A stretch of DNA of 64,000 nucleotides from Oncomelania hupensis (GCA_036898135.1 CM072517.1:63990769-64054768); one strand, 5' to 3'. Positions 1-11,340 are shown, counted from the stretch's first letter. Numbers and translations: made by a program. Notes: a model not told the origin generated them from the letters alone.

Positions 1-146
1 CTTACATTTACTTTGTATTGTATGGTTTTAAAGTTTTTTTTAATTTGAATCCAGACTGGAAGATCTGCAAAAAAAAGATATCTTGTCGTTCTCAAATGTT
101 AACTGTGGATAATTTTTTCATGTTCAATTTATTACTTTACTTCCAG

Positions 147-364
147 ATTTAAATCAAATCATTGAAGAAAAGGCAAGAAGGAGAAAAAAGAAAAAGTATG
201 AGGAGTATGAAAAAGAATTAATAGAAAGAATGAGGAGAAGCGTGGAGAAAAAGCATAAAATCTCCAGAGGAAAAGAAAGAATGAGAAGGGTGGAAAAGTA
301 TACAAATCTTCATTGGAAAAGAAGAGGAATGGAATGGAAAAATAAAAAAGCAGAGAATTGGTAA
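147..364 (+). CDS. possible K/R/E-rich exon ending in a stop codon
   Basis: A pyrimidine-rich stretch ending in ttactttacttccag precedes a frame that stays open for 71 codons, from the second base after the acceptor to a TAA at 362-364. The translation is very rich in Lys, Arg and Glu, with tryptophans near the end (LHWKRRGMEW) and a C-terminal AENW. It reads like a charged helical tail. No family is recognised. The last codons overlap a weak donor (GTAATG), so this could also be an internal exon. Purine-rich DNA lacks stops by chance, so the call rests on the acceptor and the length of the frame. No canonical AATAAA follows closely. Confidence 0.33.
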
Positions 365-1380
365 TGTAAAACAAACATATGAACAACATAACACAGACAT
401 AATTTGTTAACATTTTTATTTTGAAAGTGTCTAGTAGAGCATAATTTGTATATATTATTATTACTTTTTTATCAACTTCATATAGTTAAGTTTTACATAA
501 ATTGTTTATGGTTTCCCGTTACGTTAATATATTCTGAATAAGGATCAATTGAGTGCAACCACTTATAATTCGTTTTTTTTCCAGCACCTCAAAGGTATAA
601 TAAAACCATGTGAAGAGCAGAATATTATTATATAGTCATTAGTCTTGACATTGCTTTTTGATGAACAAGAACCCCGAGAATAACATATGTATTAACTTGG
701 CAAAGAAATATAATTTGGTACTTTGCCTGATTAATCCACGCTTTCTCTTAAGTTTAAGACAGAAATCTACTACATAACAAAAATAGTCTACACAATACAG
801 AGCAGTAAATTTCCATTACTTAATGACAAGTAGCACCTCAAAAAGCTTTGAACATGATGAACACCATCAATCACTGGAAAGGCAAGTCCATATGACTCAC
901 ATGCTCCTTATGGAACTCCCAATAAATAACACAAAAATGAGATGCCAGAAAAAAAAGTTAAATGATTGAAACGGTGGGTTTAAAATGCAAAGTAATACAA
1001 GCTTTGATATTTCGATGCTCTTGACCTTGACCTCCAGCTATAAATGCACTCATGTACGATAAAATAAACTACAGCAAAAGATTTTATTATTTTGGACATC
1101 TCCAATGACCTTCACCTTGGAGCAAGGTTGACAAAATATGCATGTGCGTCTCATTGATACCTATCATGCATCAAACAAGCTGAAGTTTAGTTAATATTAA
1201 TAACTTAGGATTAACAAGAAATTTTGTGGAAAATTGACATAGCTTGACTAACATTTGTTGAACCTGTGACCTTGACCTTGAAGTGTAGTCATTCAATCAC
1301 TGATAATTTTCGAGGTCTCGTGTAATTAGCCACTTTAAAGTTTTGCACAGATGGAAGGCAGACAGACAGACAACATTAAC
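365..1380. other. AT-rich non-coding stretch with TGACCTTGACCTT motifs
   Basis: No gene is visible. The distal part (about 1015-1375) holds three stretches built on TGACCTTGACCTT-like words (near 1021, 1107 and 1266) and ends in an ACAGACAGACAG run. That combination looks like a decayed mobile element; the words are also direct repeats of the reverse complement of a nuclear-receptor half-site. No coding potential was found. Confidence 0.4.
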
Positions 1381-1383
1381 TGA

Positions 1384-1772
1384 AGGTCCCGGGTTCAAGC
1401 CCTGGCCGGGCCATTGTGTTGTGTCCCTGGGAAAGACACTTTACTCCTGTTTTCCTTCTCCTTCGGATGAGAGTATAAACCGAGGTCTAGTCTGTGTCGC
1501 ATGCATTCCATCATAACGGACTTTAAAGATCCTGACGCTCATGTCCTAGACGGGTGAGTGCCGGTAACAAGAACACACCCATCATGCACTTGGTCCTTCT
1601 CCTCCATCCCTGGCTGCCCAGGATTGTGCTCAGTTGTCCGGGCGTCAGACCATGCGCCCAAAGGCTGCGGGTGGCGTCTCGGGCGGTTTGAGTTAGATCC
1701 TGTATCGGCCAGCGCCTTGATCCTTAGGCTAAGGCGCCTTACAAATGACGAACATTATTATTATTATTTAAA
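1384..1772 (+). mobile_element. tRNA-derived SINE, family C, copy 1
   Basis: The copy begins with a pol III B-box-like segment (GGTTCAAGCCCTGG) and continues into a body shared with copies near 9.1-9.5 kb and, reversed, at 36.8-37.25 kb (landmark: gagagtataaaccgaggtct). It ends with the family's 3' motif (cggccagcgccttga) and an ATT tail. The A-box half of the head is lost. The landmark words match between copies on direct reading. It may form part of the 3' flank of the small minus-strand gene, whose last visible exon ends about 90 bp away. Confidence 0.75.
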
Positions 1773-1865
1773 CATGCAATTTTTTACTATTTAGGACTCA
1801 TCTTGAATAGATTTGCAAACAATTTGAATATATATTCTATATCTAAACGATTCATGGCACTTGGT

Positions 1866-2031
1866 TCACACCCTGGAGAACGGGGGTAGCACTGATGGCA
1901 GCAACAAAGCTGATGGGGATGTTGTATGCATTTCGGTCTGCTGGCTTTGACGCCTTTTTCTAGCTTGTTTCTTGACTGAACCTTCCGATGAATTAGAGTC
2001 TTTAGAATCCTCATGCTGCTCTTCAGCCCTC
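1866..2031 (-). CDS. exon 3 of small predicted membrane-protein gene
   Basis: On the minus strand the acceptor ttgttcgcag is followed by 54 codons to a TGA at the lower-coordinate end. The first base completes the split Arg codon left by exon 2, so the phase matches. The encoded tail is hydrophilic: an acidic/serine stretch (EEQHEDSKDSNSSEG), a basic cluster (KKQARKRRQ), then a Ser/Pro/Leu-rich end. A GTGTGA at 1871-1866 overlaps the stop codon, so it is unclear whether this is the terminal exon or is spliced onward. No AATAAA is visible before the SINE at 1772. Confidence 0.5.
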
Positions 2032-2074
2032 CTGCGAACAAGTAGCAGCATCAGAACACAGGGTTTAAACAACA

Positions 2075-2513
2075 GAACAAATTCAGCGGCATAAGAACAT
2101 TTTCAAACCAAGGGATGAGGATGGTCAAAGGGTGGGGTGGTGGGCCTGGGGTGGGAGAAGGGAATGGAAGTTGAAAAGAGTAGAGGCTTGAACTGGCTCA
2201 ACTACAAAAAGGGATTGACTGACAATACTGTCTACTGATTCATCAATGAAATATTATATTCGGGACTTTAATTTTCTTGTACATGAATGTACTACTCACC
2301 CTCTTTAAAGTTTAAAAGAAACAGCAAAACACATTTAAAGTTTAGGGGGTAGAGGTTGGGGAAAAAAGGGCACAAAAGCCCGGAGGAAGTGGGACAGCAT
2401 TTTTTCCCACTAACCACTTCGACACACTAGCTACTAGCAACCAAGTTATAAAATAGTTATAGAAACTCTTATGCTTACTAGCTACTCAGTAAATAATAAT
2501 AAATAATAATACA
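2075..2513. other. intron 2 sequence, nothing recognised
   Basis: This is non-coding sequence between exons 2 and 3 of the small minus-strand gene. It holds short G-rich runs (around 2130-2180 and 2345-2395) and ends in an AAT-rich tract that is the tail of the adjacent SINE. No coding or RNA signal was seen. Confidence 0.5.
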
Positions 2514-2886
2514 GGATGCTATGTACGCGCCTTTCCCCAAGGCTCAAAGCGCGGCGATCTATACCAACATACACGCTCACCTGTCTCATTTACCCTCTCA
2601 CACACCAAATACACATACATCACTCAAAGAGGTGGTGTAAAGGCAGGGAAATCGCTATTAGAAGACGGAAGAAAATCGAACTTTTTATTTTTGAAATTTT
2701 TATATTGACTGCATCCTGTACCATTATTGAAGGGATGGAGGAAACCGGAGTGCCCGGAGAAAATCCTCGGTGACCTCAATAGTCTCGTACCTAAGTCACA
2801 TACGTTCGCCCCTTGCGGGAATCGAACCTGCTACCTTCGGCATAGGAAACCGGCGACTTATCAACTGCGCCACGAGGCCACCCCAT
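2514..2886 (-). mobile_element. tRNA-derived SINE, family B, copy 1
   Basis: Read on the minus strand, the element starts with a tRNA-like head (ggtggcctcgtggcgcagt, an A-box region) and a B-box-like stretch ending the head. The body contains ctccgggcactccggtttcc and ends gcatcctgt followed by an ATT-rich tail (2494-2513). Full-length relatives lie at 44063-44441 and 60556-60936. It sits inside intron 2 of the small minus-strand gene, in the same orientation as that gene. Confidence 0.85.
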
Positions 2887-3325
2887 GAAAGCACAAGTAC
2901 AAAGGTTCCTCAACATGCCTGCTTTTTAAAATCCAAAGCATACCAACACAACCTGAAAAGCCCAGAGCGAATTGTGTACATTATAATAATGTAATCTGCA
3001 TTTCATGTGCCCCATTAACAACTGTAAAATTGAGCTAAAACTTTGATCTTATTCAACAAGGATGTCTAGCTCTGCCATGTACACTAATGTTCCCCCCCCA
3101 TTCTCCTCCCTCATCCAAGCTCTCCTCACCTCCCCCTTTGCAATGTAGAAACAATATACCACCAACACCTTGTGTTAGCAGGTCACAGTTTGATCTGAGG
3201 CGTGGAGCTGCCAGTTGTTAACTGCTTTGCTGTGGCACCGATTTTATACAGCAATCAATGAGTGTTTTTTTCAAAGCGAACAACAATATTATAAAATTCA
3301 ATAAGTACTGACACACACCAGCGTC
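2887..3325. other. intron sequence without recognised features
   Basis: Unique-looking, AT-biased sequence between a SINE and exon 2 of the small minus-strand gene. It includes a C-run near 3091 and nothing else that could be supported. Confidence 0.4.
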
Positions 3326-3327
3326 AC

Positions 3328-3464
3328 CTGATGAGTACAATGAAGGCGATGAAGATGTTGATGGTGATGGAGTGGGACGTCTTCCTTCCAAACGCCTCCT
3401 GGGTCGTCGTCGGACTACAGCGACTTCTCCGCAACCGGATAAACTCGAGGCATAACAGGATGTT
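3328..3464 (-). CDS. exon 2 of small predicted membrane-protein gene
   Basis: The minus strand shows a strong acceptor (a long T run then cccag) at 3465, 45 codons plus two bases, and a donor reading catcag|gtgacg. It starts in phase 0 behind a Met-Glu exon and leaves two bases that complete an Arg codon in exon 3. It encodes a short hydrophobic N-terminus (NILLCLEFIRLRRSRC), a Thr/Ser linker and a clear membrane segment (SITINIFIAFIVLI, about residues 34-47 of the predicted protein). Many Ile and Phe codons end in C, as expected for real coding sequence. The plus strand is also open here, but with a weaker acceptor. The protein family is not recognised. Confidence 0.55.
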
Positions 3465-3469
3465 CTGGG

Positions 3470-4440
3470 AAAAAAAAGAAATAACAGAATTTATTAAAAT
3501 AATTATGCTTACTCAGAATTACAGCTAACAATTTGGGAAATGGAGTAGATGCAGATCTGAAAATGGTGCTCTAGCTATTAATGTGGACCCCACTGCAACA
3601 ACGAGACAAATGACAGGGGTCTGAGACTGTTGGAGTTTGCCAGATACAACAATTTGATACTGGCAAACACGCTTGGTCTCCACAAAAAATCCAAATGTTA
3701 AGCAGTTTAATGCATCAATCAGTTTTCACATATTCTATTTCCCTTCATCCAAGGAAAACAGACAGGTGAACCATAAACCAAAAGCTATAACTTATGTAGG
3801 TAACGGCAGCCAGAATTTTGTATTTACTGTTTGTTTGCAACATGTGGTTTTTTTTAAATTACATCAGAACACAAGGAAAATACAGAAAAATAAAAGTTGC
3901 AGTATAATAAATGGTACACGTTAAAAGCTTATTGTTTTTTATTGTGATAACATTGCATTTTGCCTACTAAAATTGTTATTCTGCAAAAATATTTTTAAAC
4001 ATTTATTTAATCAATCTACATATGAATAAAATAACACATCAATACCTCCCTTATTTACTTCTTGTACTATCTTCACTGACCGTCTTTTTTGTAAATGAGA
4101 AAAAATGCAAGTTTTGAAAACCACAGTGTGAACAAAGGAGACATACATTTCTCATGGTAACTGTTTCAATGTTCAAGAGACTTCACAAGACTCTTCATTA
4201 ATATCAGATACAAGGACGCTTAAAATGCAGCAAATTTATTTTTGTGTTCTTCAAAAAGTAACAAACAAAAATGCAGACCCTGTGTTGACAATCGACCACA
4301 ACATCCACACGAAAATTGATATATTTTAAAAGTACAAAAGCACACCGAAAAAGCTTGAAATTTTAACAAGGGAACATTTTAAAGCCACATCCTAGAAGCA
4401 CAAAATATAGATTAAAGAACAATTTACAGAGACAGAAGGA
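3470..4440. other. intron 1 of the small minus-strand gene
   Basis: AT-rich non-coding sequence between the predicted first and second exons. No repeat family described elsewhere in the window was recognised. Short plus-strand frames here have no supporting signals. Confidence 0.4.
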
Positions 4441-4475
4441 CAAAACACAACTGAATAAAACGAAAAAACACGTAC

Positions 4476-4481
4476 CTCCAT
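4476..4481 (-). CDS. start codon exon (Met-Glu) of small predicted membrane-protein gene
   Basis: On the minus strand, ggcaagATGGAG is followed at once by a consensus-like donor (GTACGT). Joining this two-codon coding exon to exon 2 keeps phase 0, and exon 2 to exon 3 keeps phase 2. The three exons give a predicted protein of about 103 residues with one transmembrane helix and a charged tail. The preceding minus-strand sequence (about 4482-4640) is less AT-rich and plausibly holds the 5' UTR. An upstream ATG near 4578 opens a different frame across the donor, but that frame would hit a stop inside exon 2. The splice-phase agreement across three sites is the main evidence; no homologue was identified. 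Confidence 0.5.
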
Positions 4482-4780
4482 CTTGCCAGCCGGCTCGTAG
4501 CGTGTGGCGTTCCGAGTTACTTCCCCTGACAGTGCGTGTATTCGACTGGTTGACCAGCGGGAACACACATCGCGGCATGTTAACTGGCTCAAACTCAAAG
4601 TTGACTCAACCGCAATTGTGGGTTTCACCGCTCAGACTTTGCGTATACACTTTTTTTGTTATTCCTATTGCAAAGCCGGTTTTAAAAAAACTGAGTTTCA
4701 GATTTTGGAACCCAGTATTTTTTTAAACCCAGTTGCACGTAAGTGTAACCTATGCATAAACCCACTGTTATGGTTAGGTA

Positions 4781-4787
<7 letters not shown>

Positions 4788-4812
<25 letters not shown>
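4788..4812. repeat. (CA)n microsatellite
   Basis: A short perfect CA array upstream (on the minus strand) of the predicted first exon. The rest of 4640-5340 holds no recognised gene; it contains ordinary AT-rich and mixed sequence. Confidence 0.9.
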
Positions 4813-4813
<1 letters not shown>

Positions 4814-5630
4814 TTTCCCTAGTTTGTTATTCGAGTCGCTTACAATAGGTATCACTTAAAAGACTTCAAAGCGCAATACACATCTATTTATTACATTATT
4901 TGCCAATTTATTTTAATTGTTTACTAATCATAGTATAGTAAATCGAGCTATTTTCAGTCCCAGAGGTGCTCTGGATATAATCTTAACCTTTCCTGGGTTC
5001 GCGCGCGAGGGGAGAGAACTCGAATCGAAGCGATACTCTGAACTAATTTGCAAGCAGACATAAAAGAATTCCAAAACGCTACAAGTAAGGGCGTTAATCT
5101 CTATCCAAGGGCCATTATCCTGCCATCAAGGTAGGCGATATGAAGTCGTTGGGGTTTGCACAAAAGCGAACAACAACGTGATAAGATTGTGCGTCCCCGG
5201 TTTGATGTTTCCAAAATAATACATACCCACCGAAACAGTTCCAGCTCGGGTCGCTAGGGGTGGCATAGTCTGAATGTCAACGTTGAGAGTTCCGTTGGTT
5301 CTAAATAGAGGAAAAGGCTTTTTTTTTGTTTTACTTTCTTGTTGCCTGTTAGCTCAGTTGGTAGTGAGCTGGTTTTCTATGCGGAAGATCGCGAGTTCCA
5401 ACCCCGCATGGAACGTGACTTAGGTATACGAGGCTTATCAGGGACGCCGAGGCTTTTCTCCGGGTACTCAGGTGTCCTCCCTCCCTTCACTAATCGTTTA
5501 GGATGCACCCAATGTAAAAATGTAAAATTTAAAACAACAACAAATCATTGACTTCTATTTCGACTTCTGTCCTAGCGATCTCTTCAGATCGCCGCGCTTT
5601 GAGTTCCATTGAAGAAACAGCGGGTGATAG

Positions 5631-6082
<452 letters not shown>

Positions 6083-6095
6083 GAAGAAGAAGAAG

Positions 6096-6365
6096 AATGG
6101 ATGCTATATACGCGCTATTCCCCCATATCATCAATCAGGCTCAAAGCACGGCGATCTTTTTCAACATATACACATGTTTCACCCACTATTACACAAACAA
6201 CAATCACTCAAACATTTGGTGTAAAGGCAGGGAGATCGCTATTAGAAAAAGGAAAGGAAGTTGAATTTGTATATGTTTGAAATTTTAGATTGACTGCATC
6301 CGATACCGTTAAGGAAAGGGCGGAGAAAACCCTCGGTGACCCTAAATAGTCTGGTAGCTACGTAT
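6096..6365 (-). mobile_element. SINE family B, copy 3, head lost
   Basis: This is the 3' part of a family-B SINE on the minus strand. It keeps the landmark ggatgctatatacgcgc, the gcgatct block and the ccctcggtgacc block near the head side, and it lacks the tRNA-like region. Its 3' end abuts the AAT array. Confidence 0.75.
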
Positions 6366-7093
6366 ATATAAGTCCGCACAATGTTAACTTCGACGGGCGG
6401 GACATCGTGATTGGGGAACGCTTGAGTTTATTTGTTGATTTTGTTCCAAAGCAGTGAAGCTCTCTTGCTTGAAAACAATATATAGAGTGTTTCGTGCAGG
6501 GCCAAGGTGGGGGGGGGTGGGGGGGGGGAAACCACGCTACCAGTAAGGGCGTTAGTTAGTCTCAGTCCACGGACCTGCTAACAAGGATGCGTGTTCATTG
6601 TTTTCGCGACAGGGAGTTTTTAACTGAGCAAACTGCATTGTGGTCACATGAAAGGATGATATAATAGGTAATCGTTGCTAAAAAAGAAAAGAAAAGAAAA
6701 AAAAAGCGCAATGGCTTTGGACTTTGAGGCATCTCGTTCTTGTTATGTTATCAACGGCGCCTACTATACACACTTTGGCAGAGGTGGTGGTTTTTTTTTT
6801 TTAAAGAATCAACCTTAATGCTGTTAATAGGTGCATAAACGATAGTTGTTAGTTGCTGCTGGGCTTTTTTGTTGTTTTTATCGCGTTGGGGCAACGCTCA
6901 TTGTGAATGTGATAAAGACTTGTGGCGCTGAAATGTGCGATGTTGGGGCTCTTTTAAATTTACATTGATCTGAGAGAAATTTGAGGAATAAGTTAAACTA
7001 TATTAAACAACACACATACACACCACAGAACAAAAACGTATTTAGATTTCAATATTGTAGGCACCAGACCAGAAAGGAGTATATAATGTAGAA
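6366..7093. other. non-coding, G-rich and T-rich runs
   Basis: No gene was recognised. It contains a G-rich stretch at about 6508-6529 able to form stacked guanine structures, an A-rich run near 6680-6705 and a T run near 6791. Confidence 0.4.
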
Positions 7094-7104
7094 TGAATTC
7101 AATG

Positions 7105-7462
7105 AGCATTGAGGTTTAACGTCTACACCCACCATTGGCGATATGGAAGACGGGGATAACCATCCCAGTTAACAAGGGGTAGGGACCTAAATCAACACTG
7201 AACCATCAGAGCAATCATACTGCTAAAGTGGACAATGAAAAATGGGCCAATTTGTATTGAATTCAATGTTGTTTGTAGATTATAGTCACACGACACTTTC
7301 GCATATAGGTGACTACTGGACCGATTTATACTGACACCAGCGGGCCAGTTGTTGGTAAAGGGGAAAATAATATGATCACACGTTGACCAATCCGGGATTC
7401 GAACCAGCGACCTTTCGGTTACTAGCAAGACGCTCTTACCAACTGAGCTACCCGGCCCCACG
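7105..7462 (-). mobile_element. tRNA-derived SINE, family A, full-length copy with TSD
   Basis: On the minus strand it starts with a tRNA-like head (gggtagctcagttggtaaga, B box ggttcgaatcccgg) and ends in the family-A body (ggttatccccgtcttccata, then gacgttaaacctc). It is flanked by an 11-bp direct repeat, TGAATTCAATG, at 7094-7104 and 7463-7473, the target-site duplication expected for LINE-assisted retroposition. The middle holds about 120 bp absent from the copies at 22.1 and 62.9 kb. Confidence 0.88.
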
Positions 7463-7634
7463 TGAATTCAATGGCTGTCGCAATTTCTTTAAATAGTGAT
7501 TGTGTGACGTCCCCACATAGTTCGGCAAGCGTTTTACATTGGTAGCCAGTTACACGGCAGCAATAATAGTACGTCAGAGGAAGAAGAAGATTGAGGAGTA
7601 TGGATGGGGTGGGAGAAGATGAAGGAAAGGACGG

Positions 7635-7637
<3 letters not shown>

Positions 7638-7725
<88 letters not shown>
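7638..7725. repeat. (GA)n microsatellite
   Basis: A nearly perfect GA array of about 85 bp followed by four GAAT units. The preceding stretch is purine-rich. Confidence 0.95.
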
Positions 7726-7729
<4 letters not shown>

Positions 7730-7739
7730 TGAATGAATG

Positions 7740-8310
7740 AAGTTGCTACTTCTGTGCGTTTAAAAACATAACATGCTTCAAACTAACAAAGATTAGGCCA
7801 GGGTACTTGTGGCGTGCGAGCTTCAGTATTGAGTTTCTGTTTGAAAAGTACCAACGGCTGCAGACGAACATGCTTCCGCGACCAGTGTTTGTTGTAAAAA
7901 CAGGATCGTTGACCCCAAACAGTACACAAACAGCGCGTTTCGCAAACATCATTTAGGCGTACGGTTTTTTCACTTGCTGACAAAATGTAATCATATCAGT
8001 TTCTCAGCGGAGACGGAGACGCAGCGCGTTCAGCTGAGCCTTCCCGAAACTATTGTTTGAGAAGCTAAGGTGCTCGGCAAGTCTCACGTACGCTGTATGA
8101 TCGAGGGAAGACTGCTTTTGTAGTGCGTGTTTATCAGGGCAGTATGGTTTAGCGGTGTGCAAAAACTCGACAACCAAACCTGGGGTTATCGCCTTCATAT
8201 TCATTGGGGAAGTAGCGACAAGCTGGCAGTAAGTGTACAATAGTATTTTTCAGCTCACAAAAGCATATCTTTTAACAAACAAAAACCGGGCCCCAACATT
8301 ATACAATATC
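7740..8310. other. non-coding or uncertain stretch
   Basis: The minus strand of 8004-8240 is open for 78 codons, and a pyrimidine-rich acceptor-like site (ttactgccag) lies inside it. There is no matching donor or homology, so it is not called as a gene. Nothing else was recognised. Confidence 0.3.
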
Positions 8311-8312
8311 CC

Positions 8313-8349
8313 TTTTTTTTTTTTTTTTTTTTTGGGGGGGGGGGGGGGG
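8313..8349. repeat. T21G16 homopolymer junction
   Basis: A run of T switches directly to a run of G. Runs this long are prone to assembly error. Other mononucleotide tracts occur at 8676-8696 (C), 21444-21464 (G), 27029-27043 (G) and 54105-54125 (C). Confidence 0.9.
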
Positions 8350-8839
8350 CGCATTTTTCACGATCTCATATCTGTTGTTAACAGTCACTAGTGTTTTGGA
8401 AACGAAGGACAGTTTAATACGGGGTGACACGCAGCTATAATAACGCGGGTATCCCTTTTAAAAAAATCGACATTGCCATAGTCATAGTAATATTTTGATA
8501 GGGGTGAAACATGTTATTGTGCTGTACATGAGCATGTTACTACGCTGTATAACATAAGGAAAGAAGATATTATTATATAGTTAGGATTAAGGACAGCGGG
8601 GTCAGATGTCAAGAGTGGCGGTATCGTAGTTGGTTTGCTTGATAGTTTCGAATGTCCGAGGTTGTGGATTCTGCCCCTCCCCCCCCCCCCCCCCCCACAC
8701 ACACATACCCCTCTATCCCCCCTCGCTATTTTACCATCTCATTTGCCCACCTCCTCCGAAACGACCTATTTTACTTTAGGAATGAGACTAATCACGTCAC
8801 CGAAGTTTTTGTTTTTTTAATTTCTTTCTTTTCTTGAAA

Positions 8840-8968
8840 TACTCCTGTCCTAACAATGCGCCCGAAGTCTGCAAGCGGGTACAACGGGCGACTTGAGATA
8901 GGTCCTGTATATGACAGCGCCTTGAGCCGCTCTTGAGCTGGAAGACGCGCCACCTAAGAACGATTAAA
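8840..8968 (+). mobile_element. SINE family C 3'-end fragment
   Basis: It keeps the family-C 3' landmarks (gcgcccgaagtctgcaagcg, gcgccttgag, then a tail gaacgattaaata) but none of the 5' body. It is a diverged, truncated copy. Confidence 0.6.
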
Positions 8969-9029
8969 TACAAATAAAATCTATTTTAAATGGTATTGGA
9001 CCTATTGGATGCTTATATTTATAGATGCG

Positions 9030-9475
9030 AGCGCAATTAGCTCAGTGTTGTGTACTCAGTGTACTCGAATGTCAGCCGATAACATTGCAGTCTGGTTCAA
9101 ACCCCTTTACCGGCCTAGATTTTAAAAACAAAATTAAAAAGATTAAAAAATTAAAAAAACTGTGAGACACTGCGCTACTACTCTTTCGGAGGAGAGTATA
9201 AACCGAGGTCTAGTCTGTGCACTGACGCATTCCATCGCATGGACTGACGCTCATGTTTTAGACGGATGAGTGCCGGCTGCGCGAATACACCCAGCACCTT
9301 CTCCCCATCTCCGGTCGACCTGGATTGTGCTCAGTCGTCTGGACCTCACACTGTGCGCCCAAAGGCGGCAACAAGCGGGCGCCTCGGGCGGTTAGAGTGA
9401 GATCCTGTATCGGCCAGCGCCTTGAGCAGCTCTTGAACTGGAAAAGCGCTTTACAAAAGTGTTTTAACTAAACAT
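9030..9475 (+). mobile_element. tRNA-derived SINE, family C, near full-length
   Basis: It has a tRNA-like head (cgcaattagctcagt, B box ggttcaaacccc), an A-rich insertion at about 9121-9160, then the full family-C body. Landmarks are the shared tataaaccgaggtctagtct, the gacggatgagtgccgg block and the final cttgagcagctcttgaactg. It is the best plus-strand representative of the family in the window. Confidence 0.8.
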
Positions 9476-9559
9476 CTCAATAACGCAGTGAAATCTAAAA
9501 CGTCAACACATCAGTTGCTTCCCTTTCACAGCTTCGATAATCAAACCGCAGCGCCTTCA

Positions 9560-10060
9560 GTTCGATTGATGAAGGGGGTGGGGGAGGGGAGGGAGAGGAA
9601 GGGGGAAGGGGAAGTGGGGCCAAGGGTAGGACATCTTGTATTATTTTTAAACTAAAAAAAACAGTATGTGAGCGATGTTGAATAACGAGAATTCTCCAAG
9701 CCAACGAAATAAATCAGTGCTGAGATTAATGTGCAATCTTTCCTATACAGGGAAAAACTCCGTTCTACCCATCCATAATCCTAACTAAACAGCCGACTCA
9801 TTAATGTGTTATTAGGGTTGTTGAATTGTTGTTTATAGCGCTGTTACCAAACTCAGAGAGCTGCTCAAGCCTAAAAGAGAATCCCACCTCTAGCCGACTA
9901 AGCGCCGCCAACTTTCTTCTTTGAGGCGGCCTGTCTAACACCGTAAACTACTTAGCGACCTGGACGGACCGAGGACCTGGCAGTTCTAACTGGGGAGGGG
10001 AGAAGGGGGGGGGGCGGGAGCGGGGTCAAGGGGGGGAGGGTAGAGCGGGAAAGGTTGTGG
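9560..10060. other. G-rich non-coding stretch with SINE family C shards
   Basis: 9571-9620 and 9990-10045 are strongly G-rich on the plus strand, with several runs of three or more G. A short minus-strand family-C 3' shard (agctgctcaagcc) lies near 9860. No gene was found. Confidence 0.45.
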
Positions 10061-10079
10061 AAGGTCGTTTACGAATCGG

Positions 10080-10200
10080 GCATCCACCCTTTTAGGACAT
10101 GAGCCGTCAGGATCTTGAAAGTTCGCGTATGGAATGCATGCTTCCACAGACGAGACCTCGGTTTATACCCACCTGAGGGGAGTACTCCCGGCCCCTTTAG
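10080..10200 (-). mobile_element. SINE family C body fragment
   Basis: Minus-strand fragment with the words aggacatgagccgtcaggat and gacctcggtttata, which are the reverse of the family-C body. Head and tail are absent. Confidence 0.6.
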
Positions 10201-10476
10201 AAGGGGATTTAAGGTGACGGTTGCTAAGGAAAGACGCGACTTTCGACGAGTACCCGATATCATTTAATAGGAGGTGGGTGGGCCACTTATGATGTTCCGG
10301 GTGGCTGGGAACCAAAGGTCACACTCTCACTCCACGCCATGATCCTGACCGCCATCACCATCTAAATCTTTTACCAGTAGAACTTGGAATCTATGAGTGT
10401 TAGGTCACCTCGTATAGTCTGACGTATGTAGCAAATATAGAAAACTGTGGTCTGCGCTTGTTGTAATCATTTTAGG

Positions 10477-10577
10477 GTATTGTATTATATTATATTGTAT
10501 TGATTGTATTGTATTGTGTTGTGTCGTGTCGAGTTCTGTCGTATCGTATCGTATCGTATCGTATTGTATCGTATCTA
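10477..10577. repeat. (GTATT/GTATC)n pentanucleotide array
   Basis: A 5-bp repeat that changes from GTATT-like to GTATC-like units across about 100 bp. 10200-10476 and 10580-10860 hold no recognised gene. Confidence 0.8.
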
Positions 10578-10879
10578 CAGTACAAATATAAACTCTATCC
10601 GGTAGTATTATTATAACACACGTCCTAGCATCCTTTGTAGGATCGATTTTGTTTTTGAATCAGGCTTGACCTGGCTCGAGCCACACACAGACTGATGTGA
10701 GATCGTCTGCATGATTGTGCACTGGGTGTAGCGCTTTTTAATGTACAGGCTTTAATGATTGAAACGTAATGGCGGGTTGGCGTGTTGGAAGGATTTTTGT
10801 TCGTCATAGTCTCGCATTACTACAGTGGTTTCACCTACATTGGAATGTGTGACGCCTTTCTTGAGAAACTGTTGCAATT

Positions 10880-10885
10880 GTGTGT

Positions 10886-10916
<31 letters not shown>

Positions 10917-11028
10917 GGATGGTGTGTGCACGTGTGTTTGTGTGTGTTTTGAAAGAAAAAGAATGTAATTGTTATAATGATACATGATGATAATGATGAT
11001 GAAGATTGTGTGGTAGTGGGGGTGGGGG

Positions 11029-11101
<73 letters not shown>

Positions 11102-11165
11102 GGCTGTGGTGTTGGTGATGATGATGATGATGATGATGATGATGACGACTTCAGCGATGATGATG

Positions 11166-11227
<62 letters not shown>

Positions 11228-11228
11228 A

Positions 11229-11317
<89 letters not shown>

Positions 11318-11340
11318 AATAATGATGATGATGATTATGA
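10880..11340. repeat. (GT)n followed by very long (GAT)n microsatellite
   Basis: 10881-10950 is a GT-rich array. 11029-11340 is a GAT array with a few interruptions such as tttggctgtggtgttg at 11098. The apparent poly-Met, poly-Asp and poly-His proteins are translations of this repeat. Confidence 0.95.

Noticed and set aside
3331..3470. Plus-strand reading of exon 2 (acidic then basic peptide, SPDEYNEGDEDVDGDG onward)
   Set aside because: It is protein-like in composition, but the acceptor is weak and the frame ends in a stop after 43 codons with no partner exon. The minus-strand model has three splice sites in matching phase.
4363..4628. Minus-strand frames starting at upstream ATGs before the Met-Glu exon
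   Set aside because: They read through the GTACGT donor. If spliced to exon 2 they would meet a stop quickly, so they are more likely 5' UTR.
5343..5420. Functional tRNA gene
   Set aside because: A and B boxes are present, but the acceptor stem does not close and the sequence continues into a SINE body. The same reasoning applies to the heads near 7.45, 16.2, 45.75 and 62.95 kb.
8004..8240. 78-codon minus-strand frame with an acceptor-like site inside it
   Set aside because: The composition is plausible, but no donor, partner exon or homology could be found. Left as uncertain.
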